Source: Bacteroides reticulotermitis JCM 10512 (GTDB lineage: Bacteria > Bacteroidota > Bacteroidia > Bacteroidales > Bacteroidaceae). Taken from it: DNA of 64,000 nucleotides. The stretch lies in assembly GCF_000517545.1 (NCBI RefSeq), contig NZ_BAIV01000026.1, positions 1 through 64,000 on the forward strand, given 5' to 3'. The position numbers and the translations under genes were made by a program. A model generated the notes under the pieces. The model saw only the letters and a program-made list of their open reading frames with translations, was not told where the DNA came from and ran no database searches. The number at the start of each line of letters is the position of its first letter. Within the stretch, counting starts at the first letter, position 1. Positions 35,900-44,008 of this stretch are shown here, one piece after another.

Positions 35900-37933
35900 T
35901 TAAAAGAAAAGTCCTACCAATAAATCGATCAATTTAATACCGACGAACGGAGCCAGAATTCCGCCTACTCCGTAGAGCAAGAGATTGCGTCGTAACAGAG
36001 CGGATGCACCGATCGGTTTGTACTGCACCCCTTTCAAAGCTAGCGGGATAAGTAAGGGGATGATTATCGCATTAAAGATAGCTGCCGATAAAATAGCGCT
36101 TTCAGGGCTATGCAGCCCCATAACATTCAGTGCCGCGAGTTGCGGGATAGAGACCATGAACAGAGCCGGGACGATGGCAAAGTATTTAGCCACGTCGTTG
36201 GCTATGGAAAAAGTAGTCAGTGTACCGCGGGTCATTAGCAACTGTTTGCCGATTTCGACAATCTCAATCAGCTTGGTCGGGTCATTGTCCAGATCGACCA
36301 TGTTACCGGCTTCTTTGGCCGCTTGTGTGCCGCTATTCATGGCTACGCCCACATTGGCTTGTGCGAGTGCCGGGGTGTCATTGGTTCCATCTCCCATCAT
36401 GGCAACCAGCTTACCGGCTGCTTGCTCTTTCTTGATATATTCCATTTTATCTTCGGGCTTGGCTTCGGCAATGAAATCGTCGACTCCGGCCTTCTCTGCA
36501 ATGTGTTTGGCTGTCAACGGATTGTCCCCGGTTACCATCACTGTCTTGACACCCATTTTACGCAAACGTTGGAAACGTTCCTGAATACCCGACTTGATAA
36601 TGTCCTGCAACTCGATAACTCCGGCTACTTTCTTGTTGATGCATACCACCAACGGTGTACCGCCATTGCTAGTTATATTGTGTATCACCTCTTCCGTTTC
36701 TGTTGGGAAAGCGTTTCCGGCAGCAACGGTAATGGTTCGTATGGCATCGAATGCGCCCTTTCGGATTTCCGTTCCGTCTTTGAGGTTGATGCCGGAACTT
36801 TTGGTCTCGGCGGTAAACTTAATCATACGGGCTCCTTCGATATTCAGGTTGCGCATGCGGAAACCGAGTTCCCGTCCCAACTCAATAATCGACTTACCTT
36901 CAGGCGTCTCGTCGGATGCCGAGGATAACAGACACGCTTCAACAAAAGCCTGTTCGTCCAATCCCGCAACCGGATAGAACTTAGTCGCCTTGCGGTTGCC
37001 GATGGTGATCGTACCTGTCTTATCAAGCAACAACGTATCCACGTCGCCGGCTGTTTCTACTGCTTTCCCTGACTTGGTGATAACATTGGCACGCAACGCA
37101 CGATCCATACCGGCAATACCGATGGCGGATAGCAACCCTCCGATTGTTGTCGGGATCAGACAGACAAACAACGAGAGGAAAGAAGCAATCGTGATAACCG
37201 TACCGGTATAATCGGCTAACGGTTTTAAGGTAATACATACAATGATAAAGACCAGCGTAAAGGTTGCCAGCAGAATCGTTAACGCAATCTCATTCGGCGT
37301 TTTCTGGCGCGAAGCACCTTCCACCAAGGCAATCATCTTGTCGAGGAAACTTTCTCCCGGGCGTGTGGTTACCATCACTTTGATGTGGTCGGATAATACT
37401 TTGGTACCACCGGTGACCGAGCTTTTATCGCCTCCCGCTTCACGGATTACCGGAGCCGATTCGCCGGTAATGGCGCTTTCGTCAATCGAAGCCAATCCTT
37501 CGATAATCTCTCCGTCAGCCGGAATCGTATCACCGGCCTCGCAAACAAATACATCGCCTTTTTTCAATTGCGAACTGCTTATTTGCTCAATCTGGTCGTT
37601 TACTACGAGTTTGGCAGGGGTCTCTTCGCGAGTCTTTCGCAGACTGTCTGCTTGTGCCTTACCACGTGCCTCCGCAATGGCTTCGGCGAAGTTGGCGAAG
37701 AGGAGCGTAATGAATAGGATGACAAACACGCATGTGTTATAAGCGAATGATCCCTGTGTGTCATCAAATAGCGAGTAGATCATCACTACGGACATGATGG
37801 CTGTACAAACCTCTACGGTAAACATGATCGGATTCTTGATCATCATTCGCGGATTTAGTTTCACGAATGATTGTTTCAAACTATATAGTACCTGCTCTTT
37901 CTGAAGTAAGGCAGTTGATTTGCTATCTTTCAT
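35900..37933 (-). CDS. kdpB: potassium-transporting P-type ATPase subunit B
   Basis: The 677-residue catalytic subunit hydrolyses ATP to drive K+ uptake. Visible P-type marks are the dephosphorylation motif TGES (about 156-159), the phosphorylated Asp304 in DKTGTITIG, MVTGDNPLTAKHIA and the hinge GDGTNDTPALAQA. Membrane helices lie at about 35-55, 65-85, 215-235 and 245-275, and three more follow at the C terminus. Length is that of E. coli KdpB. It begins 4 bases before the kdpA stop region's end, essentially abutting kdpA. Confidence 0.96.
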   Translation of the reverse strand: MKDSKSTALLQKEQVLYSLKQSFVKLNPRMMIKNPIMFTVEVCTAIMSVVMIYSLFDDTQGSFAYNTCVFVILFITLLFANFAEAIAEARGKAQADSLRKTREETPAKLVVNDQIEQISSSQLKKGDVFVCEAGDTIPADGEIIEGLASIDESAITGESAPVIREAGGDKSSVTGGTKVLSDHIKVMVTTRPGESFLDKMIALVEGASRQKTPNEIALTILLATFTLVFIIVCITLKPLADYTGTVITIASFLSLFVCLIPTTIGGLLSAIGIAGMDRALRANVITKSGKAVETAGDVDTLLLDKTGTITIGNRKATKFYPVAGLDEQAFVEACLLSSASDETPEGKSIIELGRELGFRMRNLNIEGARMIKFTAETKSSGINLKDGTEIRKGAFDAIRTITVAAGNAFPTETEEVIHNITSNGGTPLVVCINKKVAGVIELQDIIKSGIQERFQRLRKMGVKTVMVTGDNPLTAKHIAEKAGVDDFIAEAKPEDKMEYIKKEQAAGKLVAMMGDGTNDTPALAQANVGVAMNSGTQAAKEAGNMVDLDNDPTKLIEIVEIGKQLLMTRGTLTTFSIANDVAKYFAIVPALFMVSIPQLAALNVMGLHSPESAILSAAIFNAIIIPLLIPLALKGVQYKPIGASALLRRNLLLYGVGGILAPFVGIKLIDLLVGLFF

Positions 37934-37937
37934 AATT

Positions 37938-39644
37938 CTATAAACTTAAATGTTCGGCAATCGTACTTAAGGCATGTGCTGGGAAAAAAGACAACGCTGC
38001 AACGATGAAGATTATAACAAATGTCATCACTCCGAAGGTAGCTGTGTCTGTGCTTAATGTTCCCGCACTTACCGGGATGAAGGTCTTTTTGGCAAGAATA
38101 CCCGCGATAGCTACCTGTCCGATAATTGGGATAAAGCGTCCCAAAAGAAGTACCAATCCGGTAGAATAGTTCCAAAACCAGGTGTTGTCACCCAATCCTT
38201 CAAAGCCGGAACCGTTGTTGGCAGCGGAAGAGGTGAATTCGTATAGCATTTGGCTCAGTCCGTGATAACTCGGGTTGTTGAGCCATCCGCCTTCACTTGC
38301 CACCAATTGGGGAGCGTGTGTAAACAGATAAGCGGCCAGTGCCGTTCCCGATAGGATGATAAATGGGTGGAGTAGAGCAAGAATGGAGGCGATCTTCATT
38401 TCACGAGCTTCTACTTTCTTTCCTAAAAACTCAGGAGTACGCCCCACCATTAATCCACTGATGAAGACAGTAATAATAAGGAAAGTGAAATAGTTCATCC
38501 AACCAACGCCGACACCTCCAAACCAGGCATTGATCTGCATATTCAGCATCTCTACCATTCCGGAAAGCGGCATCATGGAGTCGTGCATACCATTGACCGA
38601 TCCATTGGATGTTGCCGTAGTGGAACCAGCCCAAAAGGCAGTAGCCGCTGCACCGAGGCGTACTTCTTTACCCTCCATAGATCCGTTTGTTTGAGCAATA
38701 CCCAAAGCGTCGATGCGTGGATTGCCTTGAGTCTCTTGTCCGATAATGACGCAGGTGCCTATCAGGTAGGCGGTCAGCATCACGCCGAATATGGTATATC
38801 CTAGTTTTTTGCGGTTGATATAGAAGCCGAAGGCCAAACACATAGCCATGGGTAGTAATAAGATGGAGCAGCCTTCTATCATATTGGTCAGGTACGTCGG
38901 GTTCTCCAACGGATGGGCGGAGTTGGCGCCAAAGTAGCCGCCACCGTTTGAACCGAGTTGCTTGATAGCGATGATGGCTGCTGCCGGTCCTTGCGAAATA
39001 TGTTGGGTTGTTCCTTCGAGCGTGGTAACATCCATTTTACCATTAAATCCCATCGGAACGCCTTGAAGGATTAAGAACAGACCGGCAATGAGCGAAAGTG
39101 GAAGTAGAATGCGGGTGCAGCTTAATACGAGGAAGTTCCAGAAGTTGCCGATTGTTTGGGACGTCTTGGCAGCCAGTGCTTTCATTATACCTGCCATAGC
39201 GGACATACCTGTAGCTGCTGCGATAAACTGGAATAGCATTATAACAAACAACTGCGTGAAGTAAGTCAGGCCGCTCTCTCCGCTATAATGTTGCAGGTCA
39301 CTATTCACCATGAAACTGATGCTTGTGTTGAATGCCTGATGAATGCTTTGCCCGATGTTTCCATCCGGATTGAGCGGAAGGCTACCTTGAGCTAGGAGAA
39401 GTACTATACCCCAGAAGAACCAGAAAAAATTGACAGTGAGCAAGGCTTTGAGAAATTGTTTCCAATTCATTTCCTCGTTCGGATTGATGCCGCTCAGTTT
39501 GAACATCAACCGTTCCAATGGTTTCATGAAGTCTAACCACGTCTTTTCTCCTTTATAAACCTTAGCTATGTATTTTCCCGTCGGATAACTGAGTAGCAAC
39601 ACCAAGACGAGTTGCGCTATAACACCTAGATATTCTGTATGCAT
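37938..39644 (-). CDS. kdpA: potassium-transporting ATPase subunit A
   Basis: The 568-residue K+ channel-like subunit has about ten membrane helices and the four selectivity-filter repeats of KdpA. Two are easily seen: NTSISFMVNSDLQHYSGE and KQLGSNGGGYFGANSAHPLE; FTSSAANNGSGFEGLGDN is a third. The N-terminal MHTEYLGVIAQLVLVLLLSYPTGKY leads directly into the membrane. It follows kdpF by 12 bases. Confidence 0.96.
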   Translation of the reverse strand: MHTEYLGVIAQLVLVLLLSYPTGKYIAKVYKGEKTWLDFMKPLERLMFKLSGINPNEEMNWKQFLKALLTVNFFWFFWGIVLLLAQGSLPLNPDGNIGQSIHQAFNTSISFMVNSDLQHYSGESGLTYFTQLFVIMLFQFIAAATGMSAMAGIMKALAAKTSQTIGNFWNFLVLSCTRILLPLSLIAGLFLILQGVPMGFNGKMDVTTLEGTTQHISQGPAAAIIAIKQLGSNGGGYFGANSAHPLENPTYLTNMIEGCSILLLPMAMCLAFGFYINRKKLGYTIFGVMLTAYLIGTCVIIGQETQGNPRIDALGIAQTNGSMEGKEVRLGAAATAFWAGSTTATSNGSVNGMHDSMMPLSGMVEMLNMQINAWFGGVGVGWMNYFTFLIITVFISGLMVGRTPEFLGKKVEAREMKIASILALLHPFIILSGTALAAYLFTHAPQLVASEGGWLNNPSYHGLSQMLYEFTSSAANNGSGFEGLGDNTWFWNYSTGLVLLLGRFIPIIGQVAIAGILAKKTFIPVSAGTLSTDTATFGVMTFVIIFIVAALSFFPAHALSTIAEHLSL

Positions 39645-39656
39645 AACTTTTCTTCT

Positions 39657-39740
39657 TTAAAATTTATCCGGCTTGATTAATACATAGATCAGATAGCCAA
39701 ACATAATAATACCTATTAAAAATAATATTGTGTACCACAT
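39657..39740 (-). CDS. kdpF: KdpF small membrane subunit
   Basis: A 27-residue single-helix peptide (MWYTILFLIGIIMFGYLIYV then LIKPDKF). The C-terminal pattern Y-L-x-x-L-I-x-P-x-x-F is the KdpF signature, and it lies directly before kdpA as in other kdp operons. A good ribosome site, AAAGAAAGGAGAGAAT, precedes the ATG. It stabilises the KdpFABC complex. Confidence 0.92.
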   Translation of the reverse strand: MWYTILFLIGIIMFGYLIYVLIKPDKF

Positions 39741-39779
39741 ATTCTCTCCTTTCTTTAAATATTCTCAAACCAATCAATG

Positions 39780-39787
39780 CAAATATA
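39780..39787 (-). promoter_or_regulatory. -7 box of the kdp operon
   Basis: On the minus strand this reads TATATTTG, a perfect TAnnTTTG box 40 bases before kdpF. In the same gap, a possible sigma-54 -24 element CTTGGCAC lies further upstream (plus coordinates about 39907-39914) but its -12 half is poor (TCGT for TTGC). The operon may therefore use the housekeeping sigma factor. The rest of the 298-base gap up to 40038 shows nothing else. Confidence 0.5.
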
Positions 39788-40038
39788 AAACAACTTTATA
39801 AATGCTATAATACTGAGTAGGCAAACTGCAAATTCAACTGAAAAGACCTCCATAATTCGATCACGTTTTAATTTATTAGACTGTTTATACCTTAATAAAC
39901 GAATCATGTGCCAAGTTTGTGCGACCGACCCTAAGCCTTTGATAGACAGTTGAACTTTTCAGCAATCCGAATAGGACGCAAAAAAGGAACCATTCCATTT
40001 TGAAAAGGTCTCCTTGTTGTTTTGGTAAGGGAGAGCGT

Positions 40039-41370
40039 TTACAGGTTTATTTTATACTCTTCTATTTTGCGGTAGAGTGTGGTTAAACCTATCTTCAACA
40101 GTCGCGACGCTTCAGTCTTGTTCCCATTGGTGTACTGCAATACTTTGGCGATGTGTCGGCGCTCGATAGTAGCGAGTTCGAAGTCGGATACATTCTTCCC
40201 GTCACTCTCCATCGTTACATTTTGCAGTTCCAAAGGTAAGTCTTGTAAGGTCAGTTGCTTATCGCAGACAATGACACTTCGTTCTATGGTATTTCTTAAT
40301 TCGCGGATATTTCCTTTCCACTCGGCGTTCTTTAAGGTTGCCAGAAACTCCGGGGTCATGCCGGTAACTGTTTTATTTAGTTTAGCCGACAGCTGGTTTA
40401 GGAAGACAGTGGTTAATAACTCAATATCCTCTTTGCGCTCACGCAACGGAGGAAGATGAATTTGGAATACGGATAAGCGGTAGTAGAGATCCTCGCGGAA
40501 GTTTCCTTTCTCAATCTCTTTTTTGGGATCGCGGTTAGTCGCTGAGATGATCCGTACGTTAACTTGAGTAGGCTTGGTGTCACCAATCTTGATATATTCT
40601 CCGGTTTCAAGCACGCGGAGGAGTTTCGCCTGTAGTTCGAAAGCCATCTCACCGATCTCATCCAAAAAGAGAGTACCACGGTCGGCTACTTCAAACAATC
40701 CTTTTTTATCTTTTATAGCTCCGGTAAATGAACCTGCTTTGTAGCCAAATAGCTCACTCTCGAGCAGGTCTTTGCCAAACGCGGAACAATTGATCGCAAC
40801 AAATTCGCCTTTTTCCCGGAGGCTGGCACGGTGAATAGCTTGGGCAAAGACCTCTTTGCCTGTTCCTGTTTCTCCGGTTAAGAGTACGGTGACGTCGGTT
40901 CGGGCAACCTTTTGCGCTAAGGATACAGCTTGTTGTACGCTTGGGGAGTTTCCTTGTATAGACTCAAACGAGTATGATGCCGGAACTGCGATTTTACCCT
41001 GATTCTTTTTAGCCTGCTGCATGGCACGACTAATGATCGGAATAATTTTATTGTGATCGTCTCCTTTGGTGATGTAATCGAATGCGCCGTTTTTAATAGC
41101 CTGCACTCCATCGGGAATATTGCCGTGAGCAGTTAGCAGAATAACTTCACACTCGGCATGGATCTTTTTAATTTCAGGAACCATATCAACTCCATTTCCG
41201 TCCGGGAGAAATACGTCGCAAAGTATCACTTGTGGGAGATGTTGTTTTAGCAATTTTAGGCCGGAAGAGAAATCGGTGGCTTGCAGCACTTCATATCCTT
41301 CAAGCTCCATCATTCGCGAGAGGAGTTTGCGAATCATAGGTTCGTCATCAATTATCAATAGCCTGTCCAT
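40039..41370 (-). CDS. sigma-54-dependent response regulator
   Basis: The 443-residue NtrC-family protein has a receiver domain with phosphorylated Asp52 (VILCDVFLPDGNG), an AAA+ domain with Walker A GETGTGKEVFAQAIH (about 168-182), the sigma-54 contact loop FGYKAGSFTGAI (GSFTGA in place of the common GAFTGA), Walker B GTLFLDEIGEM, and a Fis-type helix-turn-helix at the end (NKTEASRLLKIGLTTLYRKI). It is transcribed toward kdpF, 298 bases upstream. No OmpR-type KdpE is present in the window, so this is the best candidate partner of the kdp histidine kinase. That link is inferred from position. Confidence 0.88.
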   Translation of the reverse strand: MDRLLIIDDEPMIRKLLSRMMELEGYEVLQATDFSSGLKLLKQHLPQVILCDVFLPDGNGVDMVPEIKKIHAECEVILLTAHGNIPDGVQAIKNGAFDYITKGDDHNKIIPIISRAMQQAKKNQGKIAVPASYSFESIQGNSPSVQQAVSLAQKVARTDVTVLLTGETGTGKEVFAQAIHRASLREKGEFVAINCSAFGKDLLESELFGYKAGSFTGAIKDKKGLFEVADRGTLFLDEIGEMAFELQAKLLRVLETGEYIKIGDTKPTQVNVRIISATNRDPKKEIEKGNFREDLYYRLSVFQIHLPPLRERKEDIELLTTVFLNQLSAKLNKTVTGMTPEFLATLKNAEWKGNIRELRNTIERSVIVCDKQLTLQDLPLELQNVTMESDGKNVSDFELATIERRHIAKVLQYTNGNKTEASRLLKIGLTTLYRKIEEYKINL

Positions 41371-41395
41371 AGGGAGTAAGATTATAACTATCGTA

Positions 41396-41403
41396 CAAAA
41401 TTA
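41396..41403 (-). promoter_or_regulatory. -7 box for the sigma-54 response regulator gene
   Basis: The minus strand reads TAATTTTG, a perfect TAnnTTTG box 26 bases before the start codon at 41370. Confidence 0.5.
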
Positions 41404-41787
41404 GGAAAATATATCTTCCGAATGAAGAAAAGAGGTTGATTTTTATGAAAAGGCATTTACAGCTGCTGTCCGCTTCTGATCATCAGGTGGCATATGTGTA
41501 GAATGTTTCTTCATCAACGGGGCCTAATATAAGCATTTTGCAGGATGTTTTACTTGAGTATGTTGTCATAGTCACTTTTTTGCATATCTTTCAGAATGTC
41601 AGTCATTTATATTGCGTCTTCTTTTTGATATCGCTTTATTTTGATGAGCGTTCAGCATGGCTTGCTTTCTCCCTGAAAAATAGAGTCTCTAATGAACCAA
41701 AGAGGCTTTTTTCAATCTATAATGTAGATCCCTATTCGTACATTTGTGCAGTCGTTTTTTCTAGTTATTCGCTCTAATTAGCTAACT

Positions 41788-41877
41788 CACATAATGTGCG
41801 ACAGGTAATTCACATATTGTGGGACAGCTGTTCCACAACTGTGAGTCACCTGTTCCACATATTGTGCAACAGCTAAA
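41788..41877. repeat. 22-bp-period palindromic repeat array C
   Basis: Four short palindromes of the form CACA-N2-3-TGTG lie at 41788-41798, 41811-41821, 41834-41843 and 41856-41866. Centres are about 23, 22.5 and 22.5 bp apart. Offset by half a unit, a second near-palindrome TGTGGGACAG/CTGTTCCACA (41818-41837) is formed from the spacers, whose consensus is GACAG-N-TGTTC. It lies in a 956-base gap between the universal stress protein and the response regulator. The flanks, 41404-41780 and 41880-42215, show no gene I can support. Confidence 0.78.
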
Positions 41878-42221
41878 TCAAATGAGAAAAAATGTCTTTT
41901 TCTGGTTGTTTACTACTAACTATTGAAGGGAATTTGGTAAAGCATGCTACCTTTGGAAATGGGAGTTATTTATTAAAAAGCCGAGTCTCAAAAAAGTATG
42001 CGCATTGTATTGGTTTGTGGGATAGTGATTTATGCCAAAAAGTGACTTAGTCATACAGTCGATTGCATTTGTTCACTCACTTGAAAAACGCATCATGCAG
42101 GTTGATTAGCTATCGATGTAATGCATCTTCTAGCTTGCACTTAATGAGTAGTAGTGGTGAACAGTTTTTTCTAGCGTAGATTAACAAAGATTTATGTGTG
42201 GCTCTTCTCGTTTTAAACCGA

Positions 42222-42281
42222 AAGAAGCCGTTGCTACAAGTCTCGGACGTTTAATCCGAAGAACTTTCGCAACGGCTTCTT
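42222..42281 (-). terminator. terminator after the universal stress protein gene
   Basis: A perfect 13-bp stem, AAGAAGCCGTTGC with GCAACGGCTTCTT, encloses a 34-base loop that itself contains CGGA/TCCG. It lies 46 bases past the stop of the minus-strand gene. On the minus strand it is followed by CGGTTTAAAAC, so the T run is weak. Confidence 0.6.
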
Positions 42282-42326
42282 AGTTGGTTAGGTCAAATTA
42301 TTGAAAGGGATTTTATGATAAGCTAC

Positions 42327-43442
42327 TTATCCACGAAGTACCAATAGAGCTGTATTCAAACGTTCCAATAGTTTTCGTGACACACTCGGAACGAATATTC
42401 GCCCGAACAGGTTCCGGCGGCGTGTGTTGAGGCATATCACTGTTACATCTTTCTCTTCGATAAAGGAAGCGAGCGCGGCAGTGGTATCCGGTGAATCGAT
42501 TAATTCATAATCGATGTTGAAATGCTTATATTTCTCAATAAAACGGGTTTTCATTTGGGCTAGTTCTTGTTCCGACCACACTTCCCTTTTCTTCTTCCTG
42601 TCTGGATTGATAATGTGAACCAGCGTGATTTTGATATCCGAATACAAGGACAAGATAGTCACCAATTTATGGAAATGCGTCATCTCCCTTGATTGCAAAT
42701 TCGTTAGTATAGCGATATGCTTCACTTTCAAAATATCTTCTACACGGATTCCCTCAGGAACAGCCAGCACAGGGACATTAGTCATCTCAATAACATCGGC
42801 TGTCACATCACCGATAAAGTTGTTCTGATTGGCGTGACTACCTTTAGTTCCTAGTATGAGTAGGAAGGGTTTATACTCCAATACGAAGTTATCGATTTCT
42901 TCTTCTACAATGCCTTCCCGTATTGAATAGGAATAATTGACCGAAGGCCATTCCTTATCGGTGATTTTCTGGTCTATATCCCAACAAAGACTGAGCATTT
43001 GTTTGCGGGTGGTGTTCAATAACCCCTCTTCCGGCGACTCCTTTAGGTTGTCGGCAAAAGGAATATGTGAGGGGAAGTATATATTATTGTATACATGTAG
43101 GATCTTCACTTTGGCGTTTGTTTTTTGAGCGATGTTGAACGCCACCTGACACGCCTTTATAGAATAGGAGGAAAAATCTACCGCAACGAGAATGCGGCGA
43201 CGTCCATCGTCTATTTTATAAGTATCCTGATCGCTATAGCTAAATAGCTGGTTGGCTTCTATCACTGCCATAGCTCTGGTCAAGTCAGCTGCTTTTACTT
43301 TGATGTAAAAGTTTTCGACAGCAGAATCGTTATCGTCTACTTTTTCCAGATAGGCCGATACACCTTCTTTTTCCAGAATGTCTTTTAATATACGGGCTTT
43401 TGCTTTTGTATGCGTAGCAAGTGTCAGTAGTTGTTCATTCAT
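42327..43442 (-). CDS. universal stress protein with N-terminal DUF2007-like domain
   Basis: The 371-residue cytosolic protein has three parts. Residues about 1-68 (LLTLATHTKAKARILKDILEKEGVSAYLEK) resemble the small DUF2007 putative signal-transducing domain. A first Usp domain (about 82-228) runs from RRILVAVDFSSYSIKACQVAFNIA to the nucleotide-binding ILGTKGSHANQNNFIGDVTADVI. A second Usp domain (about 235-371), KHIAILTNLQSREMTHFHKLV, keeps the fold but ends without the G-x-x-G-x9-G loop, so it probably does not bind ATP. The gene is single, with its own promoter and terminator. It lies near the kdp locus, whose KdpD also carries a Usp-like domain. Confidence 0.82.
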   Translation of the reverse strand: MNEQLLTLATHTKAKARILKDILEKEGVSAYLEKVDDNDSAVENFYIKVKAADLTRAMAVIEANQLFSYSDQDTYKIDDGRRRILVAVDFSSYSIKACQVAFNIAQKTNAKVKILHVYNNIYFPSHIPFADNLKESPEEGLLNTTRKQMLSLCWDIDQKITDKEWPSVNYSYSIREGIVEEEIDNFVLEYKPFLLILGTKGSHANQNNFIGDVTADVIEMTNVPVLAVPEGIRVEDILKVKHIAILTNLQSREMTHFHKLVTILSLYSDIKITLVHIINPDRKKKREVWSEQELAQMKTRFIEKYKHFNIDYELIDSPDTTAALASFIEEKDVTVICLNTRRRNLFGRIFVPSVSRKLLERLNTALLVLRG

Positions 43443-43470
43443 GATTTTCTTATTTATTGGTTCCTCGTTA

Positions 43471-43478
43471 CAAAGTTA
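43471..43478 (-). promoter_or_regulatory. -7 box for the universal stress protein gene
   Basis: The minus strand reads TAACTTTG, a perfect TAnnTTTG box, 29 bases before the start codon at 43442. No -33 box was evident. Confidence 0.5.
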
Positions 43479-43692
43479 GTTTAATAGTAGAGGATGGTGA
43501 TGATCTTATTGACTTTAAAAGTATTCCATTTATCTCTATCTGTGAATAACTATTGAAGTGTGATCCATATAAGGACATTTTTGCGGGAATAAGGGTCACG
43601 ATTATCTCGCTTACTATACTGAACTTTGTAGTGCAGTCGGATGTTTGTGTGATGGACTGTGAAAACGTTGTTTAATTAAAAACGATTAGCCC

Positions 43693-43986
43693 ATGAAAGT
43701 AGCCCTGTTTTTAAGAGATAAGAAGATGAAAGCGTTCAATACGAAAGCTGTTCGAGTTTTGGTATGTAGTATGCTTAATGATAGTATTGCCGATCTGGAA
43801 GAAAATAGTATTCCCAATCTCAATATCAATTACGTTTCCCTGTGGATGTTGAATAAGAAAGTTGATGTGATTTACATCCCGGAGGAACAGCCTGATGCTG
43901 CGGAATTCTTTAAGAAAATAGACATCTCGGTCAAGACTTATGACGATATAAAGACGAGCTCGGAGTTACATCCGTTCTTGGTATAA
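43693..43986 (+). CDS. small NifX/dinitrogenase-cofactor-like domain protein
   Basis: A 97-residue cytosolic protein (MKVALFLRDKKMKAFNTKAV, later LWMLNKKVDVIYIPEEQPDAAEFFKKIDI). The alternating strand-helix pattern, an N-terminal strand reading VALFL and a central VDVIYI strand, resembles the small ribonuclease-H-like domain of NifX and NafY proteins, but no metal-binding His or Cys is visible. Treat it as a conserved-looking protein of unknown role. It converges with the AraC-type gene, and its stop codon lies inside the shared palindromic terminator. Confidence 0.6.
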   Translation: MKVALFLRDKKMKAFNTKAVRVLVCSMLNDSIADLEENSIPNLNINYVSLWMLNKKVDVIYIPEEQPDAAEFFKKIDISVKTYDDIKTSSELHPFLV

Positions 43987-44008
43987 ATCCGCTTAAGCGG
44001 ATTTATAC
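43981..44008. terminator. 28-bp perfect palindrome between convergent genes
   Basis: The left half GTATAAATCCGCTT is followed directly by its exact reverse complement, so the transcript folds into a long hairpin. The stops of both flanking genes (43984-43986 on plus, 44003-44005 on minus) lie within it. It can act as a bidirectional terminator for both. Confidence 0.85.

Noticed and set aside
39900-39914. Sigma-54 promoter before kdpF
   Set aside because: The -24 half (CTTGGCAC) is good but the -12 half is TCGT rather than TTGC; kept only as a remark, since a perfect -7 box for the housekeeping sigma factor also lies there.
41538-41777. Open frame of 79 codons in the gap before the universal stress protein
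   Set aside because: Low-complexity hydrophobic translation, no ribosome site or promoter, and no neighbour it would belong with.
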